From: Poa pratensis
Taxonomy: Eukaryota > Streptophyta > Magnoliopsida > Poales > Poaceae
Length of the DNA: 64,000 nucleotides
NCBI GenBank assembly: GCA_947311845.1
Contig: CAMZMU010000062.1
Coordinates: 48,143,879-48,207,878 of the forward strand
Direction of reading: 5' to 3'
Shown piece after piece: positions 51,790-64,000 of the stretch. The first letter of the stretch is position 1; every line of letters begins with the position of its first letter. The notes under the pieces are model-generated. The model saw only the letters and a program-made list of their open reading frames with translations, did not search any database and was not told the DNA's origin. Position numbers and translations under genes: made by a program.

Positions 51790-52144
51790 GGGCTTCTTTG
51801 GATCATAGGATTAGAAAATAGAGGAATTGAAACAATACAGGAATTTGATAGGATTGCATGTGTAAAACAGAGGATTACAAAACATAGGAAAACTGCAGCA
51901 ATGGTCGTTTGGATGAAACACAGAAGAAGAAGAAAAAGGAAACATGCCTCGATCCTACGCAAATGAGTGTAAAAAGGAGGTTAGAGTGGATGTTGAAATT
52001 CCTATGGGATTGGGGTGTAGGAATGCAATCCATAAGAATTTTGGAGGTGTCACTCTTTTGATCCAAAGGGATTTCTTAGGAAAAAATCCTATGGATTGGA
52101 ATCCTCTAATATTCCTATGAAAATCCTTCAATCCAAAGAGGCCC
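51790..52144. mobile_element. Harbinger/Tourist-type MITE, 355 bp
   Basis: GGGCTTCTTTGGATCATAGGA and its partner ending TCCAAAGAGGCCC are inverted repeats, flanked by TAA (51787-51789, 52145-52147). The AT-rich interior with many CCTATGG/ATAGGAA motifs in both directions is typical. No transposase frame. Confidence 0.85.
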
Positions 52145-52714
52145 TAAGACGGTAAAATCACCATCTTTAAATTCAAATTTATGTTCACTTTGGTCCAAGC
52201 GTGGCATGCAATCCAAGAGTGAGCACACATGAGCGTGAGGGAGATGATTTGTTTTTCAAAAGACCACCTCAAGTTTGTGTGAATTAAACCTCTAACTATC
52301 ATCTCATGATCTCCTTACAATTGACGTGGTTGTGACGTGCATGGGAAGATGACCATACCATCCAAACACACCATTGGTGCATTGAGAGAAGATGGTCTAG
52401 GAGTGACCAGTAATGGAACCACGCATCCCTACCGAATATTGTTACTAATAGGGGCATCATAAATTCCTCAAAACATTAGGGGCGTAATAAATTCCTCAAA
52501 AATTATGGGCATAATAAGGTTTTTTTTGCAAAATAATGATTCAATAGTTTTCGTCATTATGTGATAACTATTGCAAACAATATGGTTGCTTAGGTCTATT
52601 TCTGCTCGTTAGTGATGATGTGACTTGATACTTGAATGTAAAACCTTTCTTAAAATATGCTCATCTGAAGTAAATACAATGAGATCTTGAATTGTGACCA
52701 ACACATCTGGCAAG
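52145..52714. other. Intergenic, nothing recognised
   Basis: A short imperfect tandem repeat (AGGGGC(A/G)T then AATAAATTCCTCAAAA) lies at about 52450-52510. No gene is seen. Confidence 0.35.
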
Positions 52715-53080
52715 GAGCTTTTTTATTGAGTTGTTACAACCATACATGAATGTACACATGTTCTTTATGGCACTATTAAACTTTTGTAAACATCTAGTTG
52801 TTGCACCACATGACACCAAAAGTTAATGTGATGTTGTTCCTATTTATGTGTGAAGAGGTAGATGAAACAATATCATGATTCTCAAAGAAGCCATCTTGCT
52901 TACTGAGGCTCGACAAAGTAGAGCTCAGTCGTTGTTAGGTTCATGTCAACATACACCATGCACTGTTATTTCCACAAGTTCTGCACTTAGTTAGAACTTA
53001 GAACTGCTTTTGTGTTGCCATTGAAACCCACAAATATCATAGGATTTGGAAGTATCGGGATTTATTCTTGCGCTGGAACA
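52715..53080 (+). repeat. Dispersed repeat, copy C
   Basis: Same orientation as copy B and about 65-70% similar by eye. It shares CCATCTTGCTTAC, TTCATGTCAACATACACCATGC and ATCATAGGATTTGGAAGTATC. The similarity may continue weakly to about 53340. Confidence 0.55.
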
Positions 53081-55469
53081 GATCTCAGCACGAAATAACA
53101 ACACCGTATTGTTCCATTAGATATGAACTACTTCAAGGTTCCACCTCCCACTTTTGTTCCGCTAAGGCACATTTGCAGAGTGATGGGCACTTCGTATGTT
53201 GGCTAAATCAGCATACTACGGTGCAGATTGTCTGAAAGCATGAGGACCTTGAAGCCGACATGTGGCTGCTAATCATTGAACATACTTCTGTGAATAATTA
53301 TTGGAGGGAACTTCTTTACAACTTATCGTTCTAACTCATAAACCATTTACAAAAAAATAGAAAAGACTACCAAAACTACATAAAAATGATAAAATACACC
53401 AAACACGGATGAATAGCAGCATGAGCTAGAAGACGAGGTCGTAATTTACTCCAAACTCGAAGTTAAGCTTCAAAAAAACATTTCGCCACTGGTAGCCGAC
53501 CCTATAATTCTCAGTGAGTTTTACTCTCACGCTTTTGCTATTTCTTAGTCGAGCCAAGTTGAAAAACTTGGGTGCATTTTACACTTATGATTTCTATTTT
53601 CAGTTGAGCCAACATAAAAAAAGTTTGATCCTAACAAAAAAAAGGACACCTCTGCCTTCTACATTAATCGATACACTCAACCATTTTCATCCTAACATCT
53701 ATACTCATGCGGGTGTAAAGGGATAAGAAGACTTTGGGTCTATAAATAATTGTTTTCCAGCAGCTATAAGTCATAAAAGTCTATAATCACATTTTATTTG
53801 GCATATGATGACAACAACAACCTACGACATTAACAATGAACAATATCACCGCCATTGTCAAAATAAGTGCACCTCTGCAAAAAGAAATATATGATAAATA
53901 TGAGATTAACGAGGTCAAAGTTCAGAGAACAACCCCGCAAAAAAAGTCCAGAGAACAAGGAATCTAACAGGCAATGAGTGGGAACACGCAATGATCCATC
54001 ACATGCCATGAGCACATGATACGTCACAAAACGAGTTGAGATTTGTCGGTTCGGTGGTTGAGCTCAGGATCACATTCGATTAGAATGTTAACCCAGAAGA
54101 AAAGCGAGAAGGTTGATTCATGGTGGAGTTGATGGATAGCTTGGTACCTTCAAATGTCACTTTCACGATGCATTTCGCTTTGACTCGTCTGGCACGATAG
54201 CTATAACTTTTTTTGTAGGCTTGAATTCCATGTCATCTATGATCTCTCACGTGAACTACAAAATTAGTTTGATGTTTATACCTTGCGACGCATGAAAATG
54301 TCGCTTATATCCCTGCCCTAGTTTTCCATATAAACAACAGAGAGTCAGAGAACAAGGTAAGTACAAAACCAGTTCTCGCAGAGTAGGTGAAGAAAATCAT
54401 AATAAACATATGTGCACTCAAAAGATGAGCCGGAATGAGGAGACAAGTGCCAACTCAGCTCATGTACTGTAATCTATGACCATGGTGGTCCTAGAATCCA
54501 TGTCGTGGATGACTGAGACTGGAGTAAGATTGCTATTGCCAGCCATACTCCCAATTTCCACCCAAAATATTACCCTGCAACTTCAGAGGACACACCTCTG
54601 GATGTGGTGATGTTTATGTTTAGATGTTGTCTTGGTTCAGCTTCATTTGTTAGAAGTGAACCGGAGTACCAGACCAAAAATTAACCATGCTTCCCTTTGA
54701 AGGATTGTAGAGAATGAAAATTGTTCCTAGAACTAAAAATTACATATTCGAGCTCTGCAAGATTTTAAGTTGGACATGTTGGTCCTAATCCCAGATCAGC
54801 TCGACTTGTGATCATTGAAGCCCTGCCACCACGGGTCTCACCCAAATTGGTGCCGCCACGAGCTCTTATGTGACGGAGAGAAAAGATGAACAGCAAATGA
54901 GAGTGTTGGACCTTATAGATGCATTTCTACAGGTTTCATTCAGTTGCCTCAACGGGAACCGACGTCGACATGGAAATGACCAACGTGCCACACGATGACA
55001 CGAGCAAGTCAAACCTTATTTGGGCTAGCTGGGCAGCACTCTAAACAAGTGGAAAACATTCGGGAAATGAGGTTGCACTTTTCTAGTTTTAGGGCCAACT
55101 TGACACCCCTATTCTAATAGATGTAGGGTATGTGATGCATTTTGCCCATTTCTGAACCATACCAAATATTAGGCAGATAAAATATTTCTTGACCCTACAA
55201 TTTGGCAGTTCTCAGATGATACAGTTTAGGCTATAAAATTTCAAATGGTACAATCACATTTAACTTGGCATTTATGTTCACTTGACTTTGGGCCAAGTAT
55301 AAGCACATCAAAGCAAACTTGCTACTATGACGCGGATAAAGCGTTTCAGTAGGCCTGACCATGTATTTTATTTTTGCGAAAACCCTTCAATTTGTGCAAA
55401 AACTTATCCAAGCACCCCCTTCATATTCTTCTAAAAAACGATGTGAGGTGGGATGGTGGCGACACAACA
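53081..55469. other. Long intergenic stretch without recognised features
   Basis: AT-rich, without long open frames on either strand, without matching terminal repeats and without a tRNA-like fold that I can see. Old, decayed repeats are likely but cannot be named. Confidence 0.35.
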
Positions 55470-58400
55470 TGTAACAGCCCAAAAGTTGAGAACCTAAAAA
55501 CCCGAGTAAAAAATTTCGCTTTTGTGTTCATTGCATCATAGCATCCATGCATCCATGTGTACAAATTGGAACCTTTAACTTTGGTTAGGGAAGTGTTGAT
55601 AGGGAATTGTGGTTGTTGCTAGGGAATTGTGGTTGGTTTAGCACCATTTGAAAACCAAAATGTCAAACTTGCTTCAACACAAACTTCCCAAATTAATGAA
55701 GGCACTCAAACTTGCAAAACAAAATACTTTGACATCTGATATTTGTCGAGAAAGTTCCAAGAGTTCAAAATTGATATTTTGCACTTGCTTAAAAATGCTA
55801 AAGGAATATTATTTTGGAAATTAACAAAATTTCCATAAACAAACCCTATGAACAAAAGTGGTACAAAACTTTTTATCTTGCGAAACCAAATTTTGTGGAG
55901 CTTCTTCACAATGTGGGGAGGCTACACAAATTTTGCCATATTTTTCTAAAATTGTTTAGTGCCTCAATTAAATCTGGAAAGGTGCTACTGAATTTATGTT
56001 AAAAAGGAAAAAGGACCTAACTGTGATAAACAAAGTTTTGCCAGGGGGTTTTCGCGAAACGTCGTCTTCTCCCTGTAGCCATGCCGTCGCCGTGGCGACA
56101 TGGCCGTGCAGCGCGCACGACCGTGCCCGGGCCCCCTCCGCTGCCTCTCCTCTGCGCGAAGAGAAGGCCACCGAGCCCCACCTGCTCCCCATTTCCCTCG
56201 CTCACCTGCCCCTTCCTCTCTCCATCCTCTCTCCCGTGAGGGAACCGAGCCGCCATTGTCGCCGAGCTCAGCCGCCGCATCGCCATCGCTGTGGGCTTCC
56301 CCGAGACGAGCCAAGACCGCCAATAGCTCCGCCGTGTCGTGCTCCACCTCCACGCAGAAGGAATCGAGCCGGGGTGTCACGAATCGCCGCCGCCATCATC
56401 ATCTCCTTCGCCTCAGGTCGCCGACGTCGCGGATGATTTCATCGCCGGCAAGCCCCCTTCGACCTCGCCGTCCACGTCGTCGTCCTCAGGGTGAGCTGCG
56501 GTCCGCCTGGGCACCCTCCATCCTCTCCCTCCCCGTCTTGCTCGCCGAGCCGCCGTAGCCCGTGCGCCGCTGGAGTTCATCGCCGTGCTCGTCCCAGTAG
56601 TGTTACCCAATCGGATATTCCGATTTAACTACTTTCGGATAATCCGAATAAAACCAGTACACAAATCGGATAATCCGGTTCAAACATAAATCGGATATTC
56701 CGAATTTAGTCGGCACGGCTGGAAAAATACTAAGAGGCAGGAAAAATATTGTAAACCTCTAAAATTCATATCTTTTGCTCTGCTAATCCAATTGGAGCAA
56801 ATGAGGTGCCAAAATGTCTGTCTTAACATCCCCTACACATCCATATTTTTATTTGGACATAATCGATTTAATTTCCTGCTCGGTTTAAATGGAATATTAG
56901 AAATTGCAGAAATGGAATCCCTTTTTGGAAATTCATAATTAATTCATATAATTCCAAAATTTATGTGTAATACCACAAAATGTTCTTAGAAACATTCACA
57001 AATTGTTTTCAAGCAGTTCTACACAATAATGAACTTCTAATATCATTACTAAGTTGCACTTCCCTAAAATGGCAGATTCAATTAGCAATTTGAAATACTC
57101 ACCAAATATTCCTATTTGCTCCGACAATTGCAAACAACATATCACAATGTTCAGCAAGTTAAAGACTAACTGAAAACATCATTCTCATGCATGTACAATC
57201 ATTTTGTGATACTGGTCATAACTAGAACAACATGTTGGACATTAAGATAAATATGGGTGGTTAACCGAATAACTCCTAATTATACTTCGGGACCCCATTT
57301 AACTTGTGATCATGTCTAGGATCCCCTAGTTGCATTAAAATGTCATATCATCATTTTTGTATGCATTGCACAACTGCCATGTGTTGATGGTTGTTTTTGC
57401 TTTCCGGTGTTGTTTGCTCTCCGGTAGATCACGAATTCGGAGTTGAGCATCGTTACTCCGCCGAGCAGTTTGACTACTCCGCTGAACAAGGCAAGCGTAA
57501 TCCCCCCTCTGAGCATATCTTATCCTATTTTCCGCAATTATTTTCTCCACTATAATATTGCATGTGGTTCCAAATGTCAATTTATTTGGATTAGAGTATC
57601 CTATAGTTGCATTAAGATTTCGCTGCCACTACCTGTTTCCCTCCTATTATCCATAGGTTTGTATTGTTGGCCGGAGATACTTACTATGCAATGTTGATAC
57701 TTAGCCATGCTTAGTTAAATGTTTATCCGTCCGACGGGTATGTCATGTTGGGAACAGATGTGGAAATGTTTGGTTGATGGTGGAGGAAATTGTGGTGACA
57801 GGTAATAAAATGCTTAAAGGTGGGGATGAGAGGCCACTGTGGTTGTGGTGCTTTGTCTCGTTCCCGTCGCCTAGGTGCGAGTTCTCTACCTCTTGAACCA
57901 AGACTGAGCGTGCAACCATGCGTGAGGCCTATGCAATTGCAGGAACCCTCATAGACTAAAGAACTCGGGCGGGACTAGCCAGGGTCCTCTAGTTCGGGCT
58001 TCCATTTGCGCGTGCGTGATGATGGTGGTATGAACTGGGATGAGGATGGTGGTGTTTAGGAAAATGAGTGGCCACGGGGCAAGGTGTTGGATCGCTGCTT
58101 CGTCCTCACTGATGATCCTGGGTTAGTCCTTAACGAGGGAGAAGTCGACACCGCTCCCACCCAGCCGGCTCTCCAAGGAAGAGAGCTAATTGTACAGGTA
58201 ATGGGCCGGACGGTACGCGTGGCAAACATTGTACACCCCTGCAGGGTAAATCTTTTCGAAAAGCCGTGTCCGCGGTTATGGACGAACTTGGGAAGTGAAG
58301 GTAAGATCATAGAATAACTTGAACGGAATGATTAAAAACTGGGTACTAAAGGTACCACTCAAGATGGTAAGGTTGACTTCCTCGAGGGTGATTCGGGGAG

Positions 58401-59129
58401 GTGCCTTTGATGAACAGGTACAGTGGTTGATGATGGTTGATGATGAGAAAAGTGATCAAGAAAAGAGTCACTTCTTACCCCTTTTTAAAATACTCTGAAT
58501 AGTCGATGCCATTGAGTGATGTTTTCATAAATAAAATCAGCTTTATGCAAAACAGCCATAAAACCTTGAAAGCCTCATCGAGCTAAAGCTCTATATATAA
58601 TCTTGCGAGTTCGTCGAACTCAACGTCGTTTGTTTTGTTTCAGAGGAGGACTTCACCGACCTCGAAGGTGGGTTCTTTGTGGACGTCGACGAGTAGTCTG
58701 GGGTTCCCAGGTGGCAGCTTGGGACATCCCGGAACAGCTGGCGCTGGATGTTTATTTGTAGGCCTCTTAGGCCATAATTTGGATCTTGTTGTTTAGACAA
58801 CCTAATTCGCTTCCGCATGATGTACTGTTGGGTCTGTGACCTCTGGTTGTAATTTGCTATCTTTCTCTATTATAAGAGTTGAACTATATGATTTGTGTCG
58901 TAGAGTCTGTGATGTGCCAGTTGTTCCACAAGTCTTGATCTCTCTATTATACATTGAGGGTTGTGCCTGTGTTAAGGCATCAATCGGGGTGTTGCGTTGC
59001 CGGTGATCAATTCCGAGCAACGCCTGCCAAAGGTTTTGGCCGGAGATTGGTAAACCCGTAACCTCCGGTTGTATCGCTTAACCGGTGATACACAGCATCA
59101 CTGTATAACAGTCGGGTCGGGGCGCCACA
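55470..59129 (+). repeat. 5' LTR, 3660 bp, with a GC-rich insert-like block
   Basis: The ends are set by TGTAACAGCCC and the CACA three bases before the primer site. Bases 56045-56580 are strongly GC-rich and read like plant 5' UTR or coding DNA, in contrast to the AT-rich rest. Short frames at 57443-57697 and 58084-58317 are also present in the second LTR copy. No known protein domain is recognised. Confidence 0.8.
56611..56703. repeat. Four near-palindromes TCGGATA(T/A)TCCG(A/G) in the LTR
   Basis: TCGGATATTCCGA (56611-56623), TCGGATAATCCGA (56635-56647), TCGGATAATCCGG (56666-56678) and TCGGATATTCCGA (56691-56703) lie 24, 31 and 25 bases apart. All four are repeated in the second LTR (about 62264-62357). 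The outer two contain GGATATTC, a match to the PHR1 site GNATATNC. Confidence 0.8.
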
Positions 59130-59132
59130 AGT

Positions 59133-59144
59133 TGGTATCAGAGC
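59133..59144 (+). promoter_or_regulatory. Primer-binding site of the gypsy element
   Basis: TGGTATCAGAGC, complementary to the initiator Met-tRNA 3' end, three bases after the LTR. Confidence 0.85.
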
Positions 59145-61937
59145 AGTACTGCCTGTAGAAAACCCTTCTACTGGTCGACGTTGAGTCTAGTGTTTGTGAA
59201 AATATTTTGAAACTAAAAATGAGTTGTGAAAACTTGCTTTGGATTCTTTTTACTCCTTACCTGGTATCGCTCCAACTCTGAGTCACCTTACCCCTATTTG
59301 ATTTAAAAAGGTTTCGTTATCTCATCTGGTGTTTCAAAATTAGGTGACACGTTGGGTGGGCCGTTCCTAAATCTGTTAACCTGTTACTCCAGCTCACGAG
59401 TTACAAATAGGCGTCGGAGTAGGAACCACGAGATCTTAAAGGATGGGATCCATCTCTAGTTATGTATCAGGTTGTCGGATCCAGAGTCTCCAACTCCTTT
59501 TGCCGGACCGATGCAACTCCAATTCTTCAAGACCACGGTTAAAACCCAGAGAATGGAGGAGCCCAAGGTCTTGAACCGAAGGTCCCGGATTGTACTTTGG
59601 TTCTTGTGTGTTGAATTATGTGGGTTGTTACCCATGGGATCCTCATGCTAATTGTGAATCCCGGTACATGAAGCTGACCTTTAACCCAAGTCCTTTATGT
59701 GGTCTGTGTGGTAAATGGTTGAACTTTAATTTCCCACACCTCGGATGGCCATGTAACTTTAGCTCTTCCCTTAGCCTTGTTTTAGGTTCTGTCTTGGAAC
59801 CATAGGGGTTACGACCAAGATTGCCATAGCGAGTCTCCCAACTATGTTCGTGACTCTGCTGCATCTCTCCTTTTGGGCATGGGTATCACAATTGAGTAAT
59901 AACTGGTGCAACTTCAACATCTTAGGATTCTCCTGAGCATGTTTCTTACTCTAATCTGCCTTCCGACCTTTGTCTGTCTGTTGACAGTAAAGTTTTATCG
60001 TGCGTTGGTATGTTCCGATGCAAGTCGCCCTCCTGATCCGTCAAGATTTCCACTTCGTCATGTTAGGAGAAACAAACTCCAGTACCTTGTCCACTGCTCG
60101 GGCTAGGTCAAAGTTTTGTAGTCCACAGAATAAGAGGTTTATTAGTCTCTGTTTCTGTTCCATCTTAGAGAAGCACGATATCTTGGTATAAAGAGTGTGC
60201 AATCGTGCTGAGTATCACGATCCTCTTGATGAAGTGATGCTCTTACACTTCGTTGCTCTCCGTTTTCCAAGTGACTTGTTACCCCGGAATGATAAGACGT
60301 GAGCAATGATGTGGCTCTCGGATATTCTCCGCGGTTCTTACTGCGCAAAAAAATCCAAGGACATTTATTGTCCTCCTTAGCATGATTGGTTAGCTAATCA
60401 ATAAGTTGAGTTTGACAGTGCTACCAAGTCTGTTGGCTTTGATGCACTCCCTCGGTCAAAGAGCTATGTTCGTGCCGAGCTCCCAAGACCACCTTGTTTT
60501 GCCCTGAAAGGCATGATTCTCTCTCGAACTCAAGACATATCGGTGGATCGTGATATTCTGTAGGTCTTTCCAGAAGTATCGCCAGGTTGTCGCCTGACCG
60601 TGATGTTGAGCTTATGAGTAAGCTGGTTCTCTGAACAACTCCTTCTACAAGAAAATCGTGCTGGATGTCCTGAATTATTCGGTTGAGCTTAAACAACTTG
60701 GAAGAGTTGAAAGACAAGAGCTCTATCCCGATATAGTTCCTTCCTCAAGGGATGTCTAGTCTGTCCGTGTTGAAGCGAGGTGGTATCTCCTCCTTGGATA
60801 TGCTATCCTACAAATCTTTGAATTGAATTGGGCTATCGTCAAATCAAACTCAGACCGACCTACCTGAATGTGTTAGTCTGACCAATACTTATGCCCGTTC
60901 TGGTGGAATATGAGTCTACCGTCTTGGAGTAGCTGGATAAGTTTGTTGTTGAGCCCATCAACTACCTTCTTATCTTCTCCATGTTTGAGGGGATTCATAT
61001 TGGATATTGGGCGTTAGCATTGGAAATTTGTTGGAACTCACTTTGTGTCGTCACAAGGTATGTGTTCTGGAAGTTAGAAGTGACTTTCCCTGGTTCACGT
61101 GCAATCTCTGAAAGATGTCGCCGTGGATCTGAGTGAATTGTCTGGTTTCCTCGGAATCAGTTCAACTCGACCATGCATGTGTGGAATACTCTCGGAATGG
61201 TATGTTGTTACCTCCATTCCCTAAGAATTTCATCTATGCACCCAAGCCGCTGAGTGAATTGTTCCAGAAAGAGAGGAAGTCTCAGAACTTCTTTTGTCTC
61301 CGTTGGTGTTTCCCCGGCAGAGACTCCATGGTGTATTTTCGCGAGTAATTCAAGTAGGGCAGCTGTCTCCTGACCAGTTGCTAATACGGGAGTTCCACAA
61401 TCTCGTTCCTCCTTTGGAGTTTGACATTGAAGAAAGAGAAGAAGTCCAAAAACTTCACTATCTTCCTCGTTTTCCCAACAAGGACTTAGTGGTGTTACCT
61501 CGCAAGAAGTCTTGTCGGTGCAATTGCGCTTCGCAGTCGCGACCACGTGGATTCACAATCTACCTTATGTTCTGAAGCTTGGCACCGTACTCCATCTTTT
61601 GAGATTCTAGTACCCTTATTTCGTTGGCAACCGGTGCACAAGTTTTCTATTCAGATTTGCTGAGTCTGAAGTATCTCTACACCTAACCAGATCTGAATCG
61701 CAATCGGAAACGACGGTTGGCGATCCTCAAGAAGCTTGACCCGATGTCTGGAAAATCAAGAGGTGTTCCCAATACTAACGTTTGCGGAGTTTCTGAAGTT
61801 CTCTCGGTCCATCTCCCCGGTCGTTCTCCGGTGATCTGAAATGCTCCTCCGTGAGGAAAGTTCTACTCAAGCGGTTTGGTAGAAGTTGCCTCTTCATCTG
61901 TTGGAATCTTATTTTAACATTGTCCTCATCTGTTGGA
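59145..61937 (+). pseudogene. Heavily decayed gypsy internal region with RT remnants
   Basis: No long frame survives. Near 60830-60860 the plus strand still reads GYRQIKLRP. Near 60945-60985 it reads KFVVEPINYLLIFS, which sits where the catalytic Asp-Asp of gypsy RT should be and has lost it. A KPLSELFQKE block (about 61240-61270) is the usual link to RNase H. The stretch 59145-60800 should hold gag and protease but nothing recognisable remains. Confidence 0.65.
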
Positions 61938-64000
61938 ATCGCTGTGGGCTTCCCCGAGACGAGCCAAGACCGCCAATAGCTCCGCCGTGTCGTGCTCCAC
62001 CTCCACGCAGAAGGAATCGAGCCGGGGTGTGACGAATTGCCGCCGCCGTCATCATCTCCTCCGCCTCAGGTCGCCGATGTCGCGGATGATTTCGTTGCCG
62101 GCAAGCCCCCTTCGACCTCGCCGTCCACGTCGTCGTCCTCAGGGTTAGCTGCGGTCCGCCTGGGCACCCTCCATCCTCTCCCTCCCCGTCTTGCTCGCCG
62201 AGCCGTCGTAGCCCGTGCGCCGCTGGAGTTCATCGCCGTGCTCGTCCCAGTAGTGTTACCCAATCGGATATTCCGATTTAACTACTTTCGGATAATCCGA
62301 ATAAAACCAGTACACAAATCGGATAATCCGGTTCAAACATAAATCGGATATTCCGAATTTAGTCAGCACGGCTGGAAAAATACTAAGAGGCGGGAAAAAT
62401 ATTGTAAACCTCTAAAATTCATATCTTTTGCTCTGCTAATCCAATTGGAGCAAATGAGGTGCCAAAATGTCTGTCTTAACATCCCCTACACATCCATATT
62501 TTTATTTGGACATAATCAATTTAATTTCCTGCTCGGTTTAAATGGAATATTAGAAATTGCAGAAATGAAATCCCTTTTTGGAAATTCATAATTAATTCAA
62601 ATAATTCCAAAATTTATGTGTAATACCACAAAATGTTCTTAGAAACATTTACAAATTGTTTTCAAGCAGTTCTGCACAATAATGAACTTCTAATATCATT
62701 ACTAAGTTGCACTTCCCTAAAATGGCAGATTCAATTAGCAATTTGAAATACTCACCAAATATTCCTATTTGCTCCGAAAATTGCAAACAACATATCACAA
62801 TGTTCAGCAAGTTAAAGACTAACTGAAAACATCATTCTCATGCATGTACAATCATTTTGTGATACTGGTCATAACTAGAACAACATGTTGGACATTAAGA
62901 TAAATATGGGTGGTTAACCGAATAACTCCTAATTATACTTCGGGACCCCATTTAACTTGATGATCATGTCTAGGATCCCCTAGTTGCATTAAAATGTCAT
63001 ATCATCATTTTTGTATGCATTGCACAACTGCCATGTGTTGATGGTTGTTTTTGCTTTCCGGTGTTGTTTGCTCTCCGGTAGATCACGAATTCGGAGTTGA
63101 GCATCGTTACTCCGCCGAGCAGTTTGACTACTCCGCTGAACAAGGCAAGCGTAATCCCCCCTCTGAGCATATCTTATCCTATTTTCCGCAATTATTTTCT
63201 CCACTATAATATTGCATGCGGTTCCAAATGTCAATTTATTTTGATTAGAGTATCATATAGTTACATTAAGATTCCGATGCCACTACCTGTTTCCCTCCTA
63301 TTATCCATAGGTTTGTATTGTTGGCCGGAGATACTTACTATGCAATGTTGATGCTTAGCCATGCTTAGTTAAATGTTTATCCGTCCGACGGGTATGTCAT
63401 GTTGGGAACAGATGTGGAAATGTTTGGTTGATGGTGGAGGAAATTGTGGTGACAGGTAATAAAATGCTTAAAGGTGGGGATGAGAGGCCACTGTGGTTGT
63501 GGTGCTTTGTCTCGTTCCCGTCGCCTAGGTGCGAGTTCTCTACCTCTTGAACCAAGACTGAGTGTGCAACCATGCGTGAGGCCTATGCAATTGCAGGAAC
63601 CCTCATAGACTAAATAACTCGAGCGGGACTAGCCAGGGTCCTCTAGTTCGGGCTTCCATTTGCGCGTGCGTGATGATGGTGGTATGAACTGGGATGAGGA
63701 TGGTGGTGTTTAGAAAAATGAGTGGCCACGGGACAAGGTGTTGGATTGCTGCTCCGTCCTCACTGATGATCCTGGGTTAGTTCTTAACGAGGGAGAAGTC
63801 GACACCGCTCCCACCCAGCCGGCTCTCCAAGGAAGAGAGCTAATTGTACAGGTAATGGGCCGGACGGTACGCGTGGCAAACATTGTACACCCCTGCAGGG
63901 TAAATCTTTTCGAAAAGCCATGTCCGCGGTTATGGACGAACTTGGGAAGTGAAGGTAAGATCATAGAATAACTTGAACGGAATGATTAAAAACTGGGTAC
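61938..64000 (+). repeat. Second LTR copy, 5'-truncated, running past the window end
   Basis: Follows 56285-58347 base by base with scattered substitutions and rare one-base indels. The junction lies at ATCGCTGTGGG. Just upstream, CATCTGTTGGAATC occurs twice (about 61895 and 61927), the second copy touching the junction. Confidence 0.9.

Larger units (their letters stand above)
55470..64000 (+). mobile_element. Gypsy-type LTR retrotransposon with very long LTRs (right end outside window)
   Basis: A first LTR (55470-59129) has TG/CA tips (TGTAACAGCCC, GGGGCGCCACA) and is followed by a primer-binding site TGGTATCAGAGC (59133-59144). A decayed internal region of 2.8 kb contains gypsy RT remnants. 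From 61938 to the window end a second copy of the LTR runs in the same direction, about 98% similar by eye. It starts 815 bp into the LTR, so its beginning is missing. Confidence 0.85.

Overview
The window is a piece of a grass nuclear genome, most likely a wheat relative (Triticeae). Four things point there: an Au-type SINE, Stowaway elements with CTCCCTCCGT ends, a SIRE/Maximus-type Copia element, and GC-rich genes with short introns among dense transposon DNA. I cannot name the species.

Layout, left to right. 1-5425 is the 3' part of a broken Reina-like Ty3/gypsy chromovirus whose LTR carries a hAT-type MITE with an exact 8-bp target duplication. 5970-6724 (-) is a broken gene of unknown family. 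7925-8492 (+) is an ERD15/CID1-type PAM2 gene. 10276-14645 (-) is a UBP24-type ubiquitin hydrolase with an apparent frameshift near its start. 16906-28170 is a complete 11.3-kb Copia element bounded by CCGAC duplications, with broken gag-pol, an intact RT/RNase H reading frame and an intact 506-aa extra ORF.

29252-34348 (+) is an 11-exon ALG7/GPT gene, the first enzyme of N-glycan precursor assembly, with an exact ER-stress element beside its TATA box. 35926-36381 (-) is a small gene of unknown function, with a broken duplicate at 38339-38833. 40037-42694 (-) is an 11-exon adenosine-deaminase-like gene (N6-methyl-AMP deaminase type). 48840-50249 (-) is an intronless UGT of the cis-zeatin O-glucosyltransferase type. 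From 55470 to the end lies a gypsy-type element with a 3.66-kb LTR, a heavily decayed pol, and a second LTR copy missing its first 815 bp.

The host genes are housekeeping or stress genes (protein glycosylation, deubiquitination, modified-nucleotide clearance, cytokinin/small-molecule glucosylation, mRNA-linked stress response) and do not form a cluster. The rest is transposons: Stowaway, Harbinger, Mutator-like and Helitron elements, several inside introns. I found no CRISPR, operon or clearly new system. The best leads are the ER-stress module of ALG7, the intact nuclear-looking ORF of the Copia element with its GC-rich promoter array, and a four-unit palindrome array in the gypsy LTRs. Exon borders were set by hand from GT/AG sites, reading frame and family knowledge; nothing was aligned by program.
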